Translations under genes and position numbers: made by a program | The notes under the pieces: model-generated | What the model saw: only the letters and a program-made list of their open reading frames with translations | Databases searched by the model: none | Told to the model about the DNA's origin: nothing | Origin: Marinobacterium alkalitolerans | Lineage (GTDB): Bacteria > Pseudomonadota > Gammaproteobacteria > Pseudomonadales > Balneatricaceae | Direction of reading: 5' to 3' | NCBI RefSeq assembly: GCF_017776525.1 | Contig: NZ_JACVEW010000003.1 | Location: 62,001-126,000, forward strand | DNA: 64,000 bases | Shown here: positions 27,396-36,985 of the stretch, piece after piece | Layout of the letters: every line of letters begins with the position of its first letter | How positions within the stretch are numbered: position 1 is the stretch's first letter

Positions 27396-29822
27396 ATGGA
27401 CAAGAAGACGCTCACGGAACGGGACATCTGCACCAAGTTCATCAACCCCGCACTGGAGCAGGCAGGCTGGGACTTACAGGCCCAGGTCAGAGAAGAGGTT
27501 TCCTTTACCGCTGGCCGCATCATCGTGCGCGGTCGCCTTCACACCCGCGGCAAGCGCCGCCGCGCCGATTATGTGCTCAGCTACAAGAAGAACATCCCCA
27601 TCGCCATCATCGAGGCCAAGGACAATAACCACAGCCTGGGCGATGGTATGCAACAGGCGCTAGCCTACAGTGATGCACTGGATGCACCCTTCGTGTTCAG
27701 CAGCAACGGCGATGGCTTCCTGTTTCACGACCGCACCGGCCTGTTTGGTAAAACCGAGTCCACCCTTGCCCTGAATGAGTTCCCCTCGCCCGACACCCTC
27801 TGGGCGCTCTACTGCCGGTACAAAGGCATTGATCAGGCAGCGGCACGGCAAACCGTTGAACAGCCCTATTACGATGACGGCAGCGGCCGCTCGCCCCGTT
27901 ACTATCAGACAGTAGCGATCAACCGTACCGTCGAAGCGGTTGCGCGTGGGCAGAACCGTATCCTGCTGGTGATGGCCACCGGCACGGGTAAAACCTTTAC
28001 CGCCTTCCAGATCATCTGGCGGCTGTGGAAGTCGAAAAGGAAGAAGCGCATCCTGTTTCTGGCCGACCGCAACATTCTGGTCGATCAGACCAAGAACAAC
28101 GACTTCAAGCCCTTCGGCCAGGCGATGACCAAGGTCAGCAACCGCACCGTCGATCCGTCCTATGAGATCTACCTGTCGCTGTATCAGGCCGTGACCGGCA
28201 GCGAGGAAGAACAGAACATCTACAAGCAGTTCTCACCCGACTTCTTCGATCTGGTCGTGATTGACGAATGTCACCGTGGCAGCGCCGCCGTGGATTCCGC
28301 CTGGCGACAGATTCTGGACTACTTCTCGGCCGCTACCCATATCGGCCTGACCGCCACGCCGAAGGAAACCAGGGAAGTCTCCAATATCGACTACTTTGGC
28401 GAGCCGGTTTACACCTACTCGCTCAAGCAGGGCATCGAAGACGGCTTCCTCGCCCCGTACAAGGTGGTGCGTGTCGATATTGACCGCGACCTTCAAGGCT
28501 GGCGCCCAAGCAAGGGTCAGACCGACAAGAACGGCGAGCTGATCGAGGACCGCATCTACAACCAGAAGGACTTTGACCGCAATCTGGTGCTGGAGAAGCG
28601 CACCGAGCTGGTGGCGCGTAAGGTCACCGAGTTTATGACGCAGACCGCCCCCTACCAGAAAACCATCGTGTTCTGCGAAGACATCGACCATGCCGAGCGG
28701 ATGCGCCAGGCGCTGGTCAACCTGAACCCGCAGCGGGTACAGGAAAACCGCAAGTACATCATGCGTATCACCGGCGACGAGCAGGAAGGCAAGGCCGAGC
28801 TGGATAACTTCATCAACCCGGAAGAGCGTTACCCGGTGATCGCCACCACCAGCAAGTTGATGACCACCGGCGTGGATGCCCAGACCTGTAAATTGATCGT
28901 GCTGGACCAGCGCATCCAATCCATGACCGAGTTCAAACAGATCATCGGCCGTGGCACCCGCATCAACGATGATTACAACAAGCACTGGTTTACCATCATC
29001 GACTTCAAAAAGGCCACCGAGCTGTTCGCCGACCCGGATTTCGATGGCGACCCGGTCAAGGTGTACTCGCCCAGGGGTGACGACCCGATCAACCCGGACG
29101 ATGAGCACGCACCGGAAGACGAACAGCCGGATGACATGCTCGGTGATGAAGCCGGCACCTATGATGTTGACCCTGAAGAGGAGTGGTCCTCGGACGACAC
29201 CCCGGCTGGCGACTGGAACAATACCAACGATGATCCCCCCAAACGCATCAAGTACGTGGTCGGCAATGTTGAAGTCAGCGTGATCGCCGAGCGTGTGCAA
29301 TATCTGGGGCCGGACGGCAAGCTCATTACCGAGAGCCTGAAAGATTTTACCCGCCAGCAGGTAAAAGAAAGATACGCCACCCTCAGCGACTTCCTGCGCC
29401 GCTGGAACGAAGCCGACCGCAAGCAAGTGATCATCGATGAGCTGGCCGAACAGGGCGTGATCTGGGACGACCTGATCAAAGAGGTGAGCAAGAAGCTGGG
29501 TGCCGAGCCGGATCCCTTCGATGTGATCTGCCATATCGTTTACGATCAGCCACCGCTGAGCCGCAAGGAACGGGCCGAGCAGGTACGCAAGCAGAACTAC
29601 TTCAACAAGTACGAAGGCGCCAGCAAGCAGGTGCTGAACGCCCTGCTGGACAAATACACCGATGCCGGTATCGAGCCGATCGAAGATGTGAAAGTCCTTA
29701 CTCTGGCCCCTTTCAGCCAGATCGGTGCGCCGATGGAGCTGCTGCAAGCCTTTGGCGGCAAACCCGGCTACACCCAGGCCGTGAAGCAGCTGGAAGATGA
29801 GCTCTACCAGCAGACTTCGTAG
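27396..29822 (+). CDS. hsdR: Type I restriction enzyme endonuclease subunit HsdR
   Basis: 808-residue motor/nuclease subunit. It translocates DNA bidirectionally and cuts when the enzyme stalls on unmethylated DNA. N-terminal PD-(D/E)xK nuclease: D58, then E73-A-K75 in [10 protein letters not shown]2 helicase: Walker A MATGTGKT (K199), DECH at 290-293, motif III GLTATP, motif [12 protein letters not shown]. The C-terminal third (acidic linker, then helical part) binds HsdM/HsdS. I chose ATG 27396 ([10 protein letters not shown]) with GGGA 9 bases ahead, not the GTG at 27345. It heads the plus-strand operon and resembles the EcoAI (type IB) group more than EcoKI by length. Confidence 0.95.
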   Translation: MDKKTLTERDICTKFINPALEQAGWDLQAQVREEVSFTAGRIIVRGRLHTRGKRRRADYVLSYKKNIPIAIIEAKDNNHSLGDGMQQALAYSDALDAPFVFSSNGDGFLFHDRTGLFGKTESTLALNEFPSPDTLWALYCRYKGIDQAAARQTVEQPYYDDGSGRSPRYYQTVAINRTVEAVARGQNRILLVMATGTGKTFTAFQIIWRLWKSKRKKRILFLADRNILVDQTKNNDFKPFGQAMTKVSNRTVDPSYEIYLSLYQAVTGSEEEQNIYKQFSPDFFDLVVIDECHRGSAAVDSAWRQILDYFSAATHIGLTATPKETREVSNIDYFGEPVYTYSLKQGIEDGFLAPYKVVRVDIDRDLQGWRPSKGQTDKNGELIEDRIYNQKDFDRNLVLEKRTELVARKVTEFMTQTAPYQKTIVFCEDIDHAERMRQALVNLNPQRVQENRKYIMRITGDEQEGKAELDNFINPEERYPVIATTSKLMTTGVDAQTCKLIVLDQRIQSMTEFKQIIGRGTRINDDYNKHWFTIIDFKKATELFADPDFDGDPVKVYSPRGDDPINPDDEHAPEDEQPDDMLGDEAGTYDVDPEEEWSSDDTPAGDWNNTNDDPPKRIKYVVGNVEVSVIAERVQYLGPDGKLITESLKDFTRQQVKERYATLSDFLRRWNEADRKQVIIDELAEQGVIWDDLIKEVSKKLGAEPDPFDVICHIVYDQPPLSRKERAEQVRKQNYFNKYEGASKQVLNALLDKYTDAGIEPIEDVKVLTLAPFSQIGAPMELLQAFGGKPGYTQAVKQLEDELYQQTS

Positions 29823-29874
29823 GCCGAACCAAACACTTTATCTCTTTTTCTGAACACCCGGGAACAGACACCTT

Positions 29875-31371
29875 ATGTCGATCAACACCACCATCAAATC
29901 CATTCAGGACATCATGCGCAAGGACGTGGGCGTAGACGGTGACGCCCAGCGCATTGGCCAGCTCGTCTGGATGCTGTTTTTGAAGATCTTTGATGACCGC
30001 GAGCTGGAATGGGAGATGTTCAACGATGACTACCGCTCCCCGATTCCCTCGCACCTGCGCTGGCGCAACTGGGCCGCTGACCCGGAGGGCATGACCGGCG
30101 ACGAACTGAAAGACTTTGTGGACACCACCCTGTTCCCCGGCCTGCAAAATCTGCAACCGGCCGGTGACGACTACCGGGGCGTAGTGATCCGCAACGTGTT
30201 TGAGGATGCCTACAACTACATGAAGTCCGGCCAGCTGATGCGCCAAGTGATCAACAAGTTGCAGGACGGCATCGACTTCAACAAATCCGCCGAGCGCCAT
30301 GCGCTGGGCGATATGTACGAGCAGATCCTCAAAGATCTGCAAAACGCCGGTAACGCCGGTGAGTTCTACACGCCCCGCGCCGTGACCGAGTTCATGGTCA
30401 ACCGAGTGGATCCCAAGCTGGACGAGAAGGTGATGGACCCGGCCTGCGGCACCGGCGGCTTCCTCACCTGCGCCATCGAGCACAAGCGCCGGCGCTATGT
30501 CAGCACCCCGCAGGACGAGCAGACGCTTCAGCGCACCATTCTCGGCGTGGAGAAGAAGCCGCTGCCGCACCTGCTGGCCACCACCAACATGATTTTGCAC
30601 GGCATCGAGGTGCCGGACCAGATCAAGCATGACAACACCCTGGGCCGCCCGTTGATCAGCTGGGGGCCAAAAGAGCGCGTGGATGTGATCGTGGCCAACC
30701 CGCCGTTTGGTGGTATGGAAGAGGACGGTATCGAAACCAACTTCCCGACCGCCTTCCGCACCCGGGAAACCGCCGACCTGTTCATGACGCTATTCATCCA
30801 TCTGCTCAAGGACGGAGGCCGTGCCGCTGTGGTGCTGCCGGATGGCTTCCTGTTCGGCGAGGGCATGAAGACCCGCCTCAAGGAAAAGCTGCTGGACGAG
30901 TGCAACCTTCACACCATCGTGCGCCTGCCCAACGGCGTGTTTAACCCCTATACCGGCATCAAGACCAACCTGCTGTTCTTCACCAAGGGCAAGCCCACGG
31001 AAACCGTGTGGTACTACGAACACCCCTACCCGGAAGGCTACAAGAGCTACAGCAAAACCAAGCCCATGCGCTTTGCCGAGTTCCAGACCGAGATCGACTG
31101 GTGGGGCGATGAGTCCGATGGTTTCGCCAGCCGGGTGGAAAACGAGCAGGCGTGGAAGGTCTCCATTGATGAGATCAAAGCCCGTAACTACAACCTGGAC
31201 ATCAAGAACCCGCACCAGGGCGAGCAGATCAACCACGACCCAGACGAACTGCTGGCGCAGTATGAACAGCAACAGGCCGAGATTCAGGAGATCCGCCACC
31301 AGCTGCGCGATATCCTCGCCGATGCGCTCGCGCACAACCGCGATGAGAATACCGATGGAGGTGCGGCGTGA
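29875..31371 (+). CDS. hsdM: Type I DNA methyltransferase subunit HsdM
   Basis: 498-residue N6-adenine methyltransferase subunit. The N-terminal helical domain begins IKSIQDIMRKDVGVDGDAQR. SAM-binding motif I is DPACGTGGF at 188-196 and catalytic motif IV is NPPF at 275-278. The C-terminal helices (LLAQYEQQQAEIQEIRHQL) should contact HsdS. It is 52 bases after hsdR and overlaps hsdS as GTGA. It protects host sites and, with HsdR, forms the restriction complex. Confidence 0.96.
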   Translation: MSINTTIKSIQDIMRKDVGVDGDAQRIGQLVWMLFLKIFDDRELEWEMFNDDYRSPIPSHLRWRNWAADPEGMTGDELKDFVDTTLFPGLQNLQPAGDDYRGVVIRNVFEDAYNYMKSGQLMRQVINKLQDGIDFNKSAERHALGDMYEQILKDLQNAGNAGEFYTPRAVTEFMVNRVDPKLDEKVMDPACGTGGFLTCAIEHKRRRYVSTPQDEQTLQRTILGVEKKPLPHLLATTNMILHGIEVPDQIKHDNTLGRPLISWGPKERVDVIVANPPFGGMEEDGIETNFPTAFRTRETADLFMTLFIHLLKDGGRAAVVLPDGFLFGEGMKTRLKEKLLDECNLHTIVRLPNGVFNPYTGIKTNLLFFTKGKPTETVWYYEHPYPEGYKSYSKTKPMRFAEFQTEIDWWGDESDGFASRVENEQAWKVSIDEIKARNYNLDIKNPHQGEQINHDPDELLAQYEQQQAEIQEIRHQLRDILADALAHNRDENTDGGAA

Positions 31372-32999
31372 GTGCGCAAGAACTGATAACCGATCACCTG
31401 GACCTGTGGACAGGAGCGGTCACCAAGAAGTCCAGCAGCGGCCGTGGTAGCAACGGCAAGATCGAGCTGACCGGGATTAAGAAACTGCGGGAGTTGATTC
31501 TGGAGTTGGCCGTGAGTGGACGGCTAGTATCGCAATCTCCCGAAGATACTTTGTTCAAGGAACACCTTCTATGGCTTCGGCGAGAACATGCTCCTATCAA
31601 AGCACGAGGTCGAAAAACGGTATCAGGTGATGTGACAGGAGATGAGCAGCCTTTCGATATACCAAGAACTTGGACATGGACAAGGCTCGGGGAAATAGTT
31701 GAAGTACTAGATAGTCAACGTAAGCCTATAACAAAGGCAGCCCGCAAATCAGGCCCTTATCCCTACTATGGCGCCTCTGGAATCGTTGACTATGTTGACG
31801 GCTACCTGTTCGACGAACCACTGGTATTAGTCGGCGAGGACGGTGCCAAGTGGGACAAAGGCGAAGCAACAGCCTTTTCGATTTCAGGCAAGTCCTGGGT
31901 GAATAACCATGCCCATGTTTTAAGGCCTCGAAGGGAAGCTGTGACTGATGAGTATCTGGTGTATTACATAACTGCTGCCGACTTAAGTCCGTATATCACA
32001 GGGATGACTGTCCCTAAACTTAATCAAGCGCGACTGGCCTCTATACCTGTTGCTACTCCGTGCCTTGAAGAACAACACCGCATCGTCCAAAAAGTCGATG
32101 AGCTTATGGCGCTCTGCGATCGGCTGGAACAGCAGACCAGCGACCAGCTCGACGCCCACGAAACCCTCGTGGACACCCTGCTCGGCACCCTCACCCAGTC
32201 CGAAAATGCCAGCGAGTTGGCCGACAATTGGGCCCGCCTCGCCGCTCACTTCGACACCCTGTTCACGACTGAGCAGAGTATCGACAAGCTCAAGCAGGCC
32301 ATCCTACAACTGGCGGTGATGGGACGACTGGTGGAGCAGAATGCGGGGGATGAACCAGCGGCTTCTTACCTAGCCTTATCTGGAATAAAAGCAACCACGG
32401 CCAATACGCCCCAAAACTGGGTGACTGCTGAACTGGGAACCTTAGGCACTATTCTCGGCGGCGCTACTCCAAGTAAGAAAAATGCTGACTATTGGGCTGG
32501 GGAGATTCCGTGGGTGTCTCCCAAGGATATGAAGACAGACTACATCTCAAGCAGTCAAGACCAGATTTCTAATACTGCAATAGAGAGTACGTCCCTTAGA
32601 CTCATACCTCCGCACAGTTTATTAATGGTAGTCCGTGGAATGATACTCGCTCATTCTTTTCCCGTCGCAATGACACTAGCACCAGTCACAATCAACCAAG
32701 ATATGAAAGCACTTATTCCACCACGAGATTTAGCACCATATCTGCTGTTGTTCTTGAAAGCCCATAAAGCAACTGTGACAAGTTTGGTAGATCACTCCAC
32801 CCACGGTACTTGCAAGTTGAAATCAGAAAAGCTCTGGTTACTACCTGTTCATGTTCCGCCTCTAGCAGAACAAACAAAAATTCTCCAAAAAGTCGATGAG
32901 CTTATGGCCCTCTGCGACCAGCTCAAAAAGCGCCTGAACCAAGCCAGCGAAACCCGCTGCCAGCTAGCTGAAGCTGTAATGAAAAAGGCGGTTAGTTAA
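31368..32999 (+). CDS. hsdS: Type I specificity subunit HsdS
   Basis: 543-residue target-recognition subunit with two target recognition domains (about residues 85-235 and 335-500), each followed by a conserved helical spacer. The spacers share KVDELMALCD (near 242 and 508), and KLRELILELAVSGRLV at the N-terminus recurs as KLKQAILQLAVMGRLV near residue 304. This is the circular two-fold layout of EcoAI-type HsdS. The two recognition domains are visibly AT-richer than the spacers, as expected for exchanged modules. The GTG start overlaps the hsdM stop. The recognised bases cannot be read from sequence. Confidence 0.95.
   Translation: MSAQELITDHLDLWTGAVTKKSSSGRGSNGKIELTGIKKLRELILELAVSGRLVSQSPEDTLFKEHLLWLRREHAPIKARGRKTVSGDVTGDEQPFDIPRTWTWTRLGEIVEVLDSQRKPITKAARKSGPYPYYGASGIVDYVDGYLFDEPLVLVGEDGAKWDKGEATAFSISGKSWVNNHAHVLRPRREAVTDEYLVYYITAADLSPYITGMTVPKLNQARLASIPVATPCLEEQHRIVQKVDELMALCDRLEQQTSDQLDAHETLVDTLLGTLTQSENASELADNWARLAAHFDTLFTTEQSIDKLKQAILQLAVMGRLVEQNAGDEPAASYLALSGIKATTANTPQNWVTAELGTLGTILGGATPSKKNADYWAGEIPWVSPKDMKTDYISSSQDQISNTAIESTSLRLIPPHSLLMVVRGMILAHSFPVAMTLAPVTINQDMKALIPPRDLAPYLLLFLKAHKATVTSLVDHSTHGTCKLKSEKLWLLPVHVPPLAEQTKILQKVDELMALCDQLKKRLNQASETRCQLAEAVMKKAVS
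32086..32119 (+). repeat. Direct repeat copy 1 within hsdS
   Basis: 34-base segment encoding the KVDELMALCD spacer. Its first 25 bases are identical to 32884-32908; over 34 bases there is one mismatch. Such repeats let the second recognition domain be exchanged by recombination. Confidence 0.85.
32884..32917 (+). repeat. Direct repeat copy 2 within hsdS
   Basis: Second copy of the 34-base spacer repeat (see 32086-32119), near the 3' end of hsdS. It bounds the second target recognition domain on its downstream side. Confidence 0.85.
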
Positions 33000-33009
33000 G
33001 GAAAACGCA

Positions 33010-34941
33010 ATGCCTGTGTTAGATAAAAAGTACGAGAAGCTCGTATTAAGTGATGATTACTTGACTGATCCTTTACTTTTGGCTCTCGCCTGGAAGAAGG
33101 CACACGAGTATATCCGCACAACCAACTGGTATGCTGATCACTTCGAGCTCGATACTTCATCCATTGATTTGGCTAATCGCTGTAATGAGTGGGCTGATGA
33201 AGTTAAAGATAAGTTCACTTTTACACCACTCGCACTCGTACCGGCGCCTAAGTCTCATCCTTGGGAGTTTACGAGGCCGGATGATGATCCCCTAAAGATA
33301 CCCGAGTACAGACTCACTTGGCAGCCCAAAGACCTTACCCCTCAACACCTGGATTCTGACAAAGAGCGGCCTGCAGAAGATAGCCCTCTCAAATTAAGAC
33401 CACTAGCCCACATAAGTATACGCGATCAAACCATCATGACCCTCGTAATGATGTGCCTTGCCAACGAAGTCGAAAGTAAGCAAGGTGACCCGTCTACTGG
33501 CTACGATGAAGTTCATCAAAAAGGGGTCGTAAGCTACGGGAATAGGCTTTATTGCAAATATAAAGACGACAAGGCTGAACACAGTTACGGAGCAACAACT
33601 ACCTATAGTAAATATTTCACAGACTATCGAAAATTTCTTGAAAGACCATATTACTTTGCCAAGTTTGAGATCCATGAGAAGTCAGACGAGGAAGAAGTAT
33701 ATCTATTAGAGCTAGATATTTCTAAGTTTTTTGACTGTATCAAGCGGCCATTGCTTGCGGAAAAAATAGAGTGCTTTTCTCAACAGCAAGAGTCTACTAA
33801 AGACCAAACTCAAACGGCTAAAGAAAATATAATTTCAGCGCTAGAGGACTGGCAATGGTCAGCTTCTTCTAGTGAAGATTTTAAACAGCTTTGTTCCTCT
33901 GAAAGGTGCCCAAAAGCACCTTTGGGACTACCTCAGGGGTTAGTTGCATCTGGCTTTCTTGCTAATATTTACATGTCGGATTTTGATGACCGAATGAAGG
34001 AACTAATAGGTCATATTATTTGTAAAGACCATGGCATTAGGTTGGTTGATTATTGCCGTTATGTCGATGATATGCGCTTTGTCCTTGTAGGACCCAATCG
34101 TAACAAGGTAGAAAATGAGTTAGCAAACCCAAAGAAATCAGAAACATACCTAGATACCATAAAGAAGGCATTACTCGATATCACAACCCCTTTACTAAAT
34201 GAACTCAATCTGGAAGCTAACCCTGAAAAGACCAAGGTTGAAATTTTCAGAGGAAAGTCTGTTGGAATTTCCCAGACCCTGGAAGATATACAAAGCAGTG
34301 TTTCTGGACCAATATCTTATGATGACACCGAAGTTCATCTTGACCAACTGGAATCGTTGCTTGCTCTGTCTAAAAGTAAGGAGCAGAACCAGTCCGATGG
34401 TGACGGATACTACAATCGGCTTGCAGCAATAGAGAAGGATATGTTCGATGTCCGCGAGGACACGTTGAAACGTTTTGCTGCGAACAAAATCTCAAAACTT
34501 TTAAATAGCATGCGACACTTTACATCCCGAAAAACCGATGAGAATGGTAAACCTATTCCAGGAGATTGGGATTATCTTCAAGAGAGGCTAGCCCGGAGAC
34601 TCATAGCATGCTGGAGTCGAGACCCCGCCCTGGTGCTACTCCTAAAGAAAGGGATCGAGTTATTCCCAAGTACCAAGTTGCTCGAGCCAATACTAGAGCA
34701 ACTTCATTATCTCAGAGAGCTACCATTTAGTCCTTGGTGCCCAACCGTGTCAAAGCAGGCACAAATTCAAGCTGCAATTGGTACCTACTGCCTCGCTGAA
34801 ATCTATCGGCATGCAGCAACCGTTATTCACCGTAAAGACCGCCAGGCAGTTCCGGCTCATGCCGATATAGATCAATTCTTCGAGCTTCTGCAGTCTAATG
34901 CTATCGAAGATAGCAGCTTCATCGTCGCCAGCAAAGGCTAA
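33010..34941 (+). CDS. Reverse transcriptase of the UG/Abi (DRT) group
   Basis: 643-residue reverse transcriptase that is not a group II intron or retron protein by its context. RT landmarks: first catalytic Asp in LELDISKFFD (D236), LPQGLVASGFLANIYMSD (RT4 type) near 309, YVDD at 351-354, followed by a thumb-like helical region to the end. There is no maturase or endonuclease domain. Its next gene encodes a nitrilase domain, the pairing known from DRT type 1 (UG1) and the related UG5/UG6 lineages. The expected role is phage defence; the mechanism is not known from sequence. ATG has AAGGA 7 bases ahead and lies 10 bases after hsdS. The gene is AT-richer than its neighbours, consistent with transfer. 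Confidence 0.88.
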   Translation: MPVLDKKYEKLVLSDDYLTDPLLLALAWKKAHEYIRTTNWYADHFELDTSSIDLANRCNEWADEVKDKFTFTPLALVPAPKSHPWEFTRPDDDPLKIPEYRLTWQPKDLTPQHLDSDKERPAEDSPLKLRPLAHISIRDQTIMTLVMMCLANEVESKQGDPSTGYDEVHQKGVVSYGNRLYCKYKDDKAEHSYGATTTYSKYFTDYRKFLERPYYFAKFEIHEKSDEEEVYLLELDISKFFDCIKRPLLAEKIECFSQQQESTKDQTQTAKENIISALEDWQWSASSSEDFKQLCSSERCPKAPLGLPQGLVASGFLANIYMSDFDDRMKELIGHIICKDHGIRLVDYCRYVDDMRFVLVGPNRNKVENELANPKKSETYLDTIKKALLDITTPLLNELNLEANPEKTKVEIFRGKSVGISQTLEDIQSSVSGPISYDDTEVHLDQLESLLALSKSKEQNQSDGDGYYNRLAAIEKDMFDVREDTLKRFAANKISKLLNSMRHFTSRKTDENGKPIPGDWDYLQERLARRLIACWSRDPALVLLLKKGIELFPSTKLLEPILEQLHYLRELPFSPWCPTVSKQAQIQAAIGTYCLAEIYRHAATVIHRKDRQAVPAHADIDQFFELLQSNAIEDSSFIVASKG

Positions 34942-36928
34942 ACCAGAAGGCTTCAACTTTATTGCGGCGCAAGCACGCTTCCTGTTACTTGTAAGAATGG
35001 ACACAACGTTGGAAGACAGCTCAGGATGCTGGTTCCACGACCTTATTTTCAAGCTCGCAAATGGATTCAGGAAGATAAGCCTAGAAAAGGATGCTACTGA
35101 CCGGGATATCGCTACAGCTATAGTGATTTCTAGTCAGATTATAAAGGATATCAAACCACTTCTACGCGCAGCATCAAGCCTTCTTGATGATCATAAAAAT
35201 GCTCCCAAGATACTGGAGCTTATAGCTATTCAGGATGCGACTCTTCTTCGTTCACTCATACTCCATGCTCGGGCATTAAAGTATTCCTGGCTTGACTTAG
35301 ATAAAGTCCAAGAATTAATTGAAAAGCTCTACATAAATATAAGACCTTCAGCCAAAAAACTGGAAGACATTACTGCTTATATTTCCCTGTATAAGCTTGT
35401 AGCGAGACCAGATAATCCATTCAGCAATGAAATAATGGCATTAAAGCTAATGCGGTCTCTGCTAGGAAAAAGTGCCTCTTTTGATAAGAGTAAAACAGAC
35501 GAAATCATCGATTTGGCAAAGACTAAAGTAAAGTTTGATAAATTATCAGCAACTCCCTCTTTCGCTGTGTTCGATTATGAAGTTTCAATAAAACTTGAGT
35601 TCAACAAAGTTCTTTCAGAGGCTGCTGGCCACCTACGCTCCCAGCAAGACGACACCTTCATTCTTCAACGTATCGCTCTGTGTCTGCGAGCAGTGCTTTC
35701 AGGCTTAGGTGACCCGACAGGTTTTGGGACAAACTTCGCTCCCAAGACCGGCTACCGCGGACTAAAGACAACTCAGTTCAAAAGACAGATCGGCTTACTA
35801 ACAACACCTGAAGCATTGGCGGGTGAGGCTGCTCAGTTCTCAGGCTGGCTCACGACTCTCCTCTCCAAGCTTCTCAAATGGCCAGGCATCCGCGTCAATG
35901 ATCAAGGTTACTCTTGGCCGACAGAGCTTTCCGTGGAAAGTGTTAGCAAACTGGTTGATGAACGGCTCGCTAAACTTAAAGCCGCTTATTGCAAACAATC
36001 CAATATGCCAGGCCTCCCTGAATTGGTTTCACCCAGTTGGGAAAAGTCCAAAAAAGATCTAGTGGTAGCCATGGTCCAAGCCAAGATGCCTAGGCAAAAG
36101 GACTTTGCTGAGCACGGTCAATTCCTTGATGATCCCGAATACCGGACCAAGCACCGACGCCACATAGCGCGTGTCGCAAAACTGGTGACCAAGCATATCG
36201 AAGCTCAGCACATCGATAAGCTAACAAATGGCGAGCGGGAGCAAACCATTGACCTGATCATGCTACCAGAGTTGGCGGTTCACCAAGATGATATGGATAT
36301 CCTGATTCACTTATCCAGAAAGACTCATGCCATCATCGTAGCAGGGCTTGGATTCATAAAGCAGCCTGGCTCTACAAAACCTAAAAACTGCGCCGTTTGG
36401 ATTGTTCCTCGAAAGCACAATGGCAATAACAACGAGATCCAACGCTTTCAGGGGAAGTACCACATGACAGCCCCGGAGGTTAAGTTGGGAATCCAGCCTT
36501 GGCGTCCGTACCAGTTAATGTTGGAGCTTGCCCACCCAGCTTTTCCAAATGAAAAAGGGTTCTGCCTAAGCGCTGCTATTTGTTTTGATTCTACAGACAT
36601 AGCACTGAGCGCAGACCTTCGTGACAAGTCCAATGCGCTCTTAATACCTGCCCTAAACCGCGACGTTAACACTTTCGACTCCATGGTGGAGGCACTTCAC
36701 TACCACATGTACCAACATGTGGTGCTGGTCAATACAGGCGAATACGGAGGCTCCTATGCAATGGCTCCATATGCCAAGCGGCACGAACGCCTAATCGCCC
36801 ACTCAAGCGGTAACAATCAAGTAACAATCAACACATTCAGAATGAATATGTTTGATTTCCGACGCGATGGTGTTGGGGCAAGTATGCAATCGGGCCTCAA
36901 ACAGAAATCTGCCCCCGCAGGAATTTGA
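34898..36928 (+). CDS. Nitrilase-domain protein paired with the reverse transcriptase
   Basis: 676-residue protein. Residues 1-420 are largely helical with no recognised domain; residues about 440-650 form a carbon-nitrogen hydrolase (nitrilase) fold. The Glu-Lys-Cys triad is intact: E458 in LIMLPEL, K520 in FQGKYHM, C562 in AAICFDS. The first ATG (34898) lies 44 bases inside the RT gene in the +1 frame. There is no clear ribosome site (only GAG 14 bases upstream). The protein may thus be made by coupling, or by +1 frameshifting into an RT-nitrilase fusion as in DRT type 1. A lost or extra base is also possible. The catalytic residues suggest it works as a hydrolase, perhaps on a nucleotide or signalling molecule (inference). 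Confidence 0.85.
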   Translation: MLSKIAASSSPAKAKPEGFNFIAAQARFLLLVRMDTTLEDSSGCWFHDLIFKLANGFRKISLEKDATDRDIATAIVISSQIIKDIKPLLRAASSLLDDHKNAPKILELIAIQDATLLRSLILHARALKYSWLDLDKVQELIEKLYINIRPSAKKLEDITAYISLYKLVARPDNPFSNEIMALKLMRSLLGKSASFDKSKTDEIIDLAKTKVKFDKLSATPSFAVFDYEVSIKLEFNKVLSEAAGHLRSQQDDTFILQRIALCLRAVLSGLGDPTGFGTNFAPKTGYRGLKTTQFKRQIGLLTTPEALAGEAAQFSGWLTTLLSKLLKWPGIRVNDQGYSWPTELSVESVSKLVDERLAKLKAAYCKQSNMPGLPELVSPSWEKSKKDLVVAMVQAKMPRQKDFAEHGQFLDDPEYRTKHRRHIARVAKLVTKHIEAQHIDKLTNGEREQTIDLIMLPELAVHQDDMDILIHLSRKTHAIIVAGLGFIKQPGSTKPKNCAVWIVPRKHNGNNNEIQRFQGKYHMTAPEVKLGIQPWRPYQLMLELAHPAFPNEKGFCLSAAICFDSTDIALSADLRDKSNALLIPALNRDVNTFDSMVEALHYHMYQHVVLVNTGEYGGSYAMAPYAKRHERLIAHSSGNNQVTINTFRMNMFDFRRDGVGASMQSGLKQKSAPAGI

Positions 36929-36985
36929 GCTCATAACCGTCTACCTCATAGATGAGGGGTTAATCGTATCAGGAGTATCAATCTG

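Noticed and set aside
28233-29747. 504-codon minus-strand ORF
   Set aside because: Antisense to hsdR, whose helicase and nuclease motifs are intact; no ribosome site and no recognised domain.
33010-36928. Retron or group II intron
   Set aside because: No maturase/HNH domain follows the RT, no msr/msd-like structure was seen in the 10-base gap before it, and the nitrilase partner points to the UG/Abi group instead.
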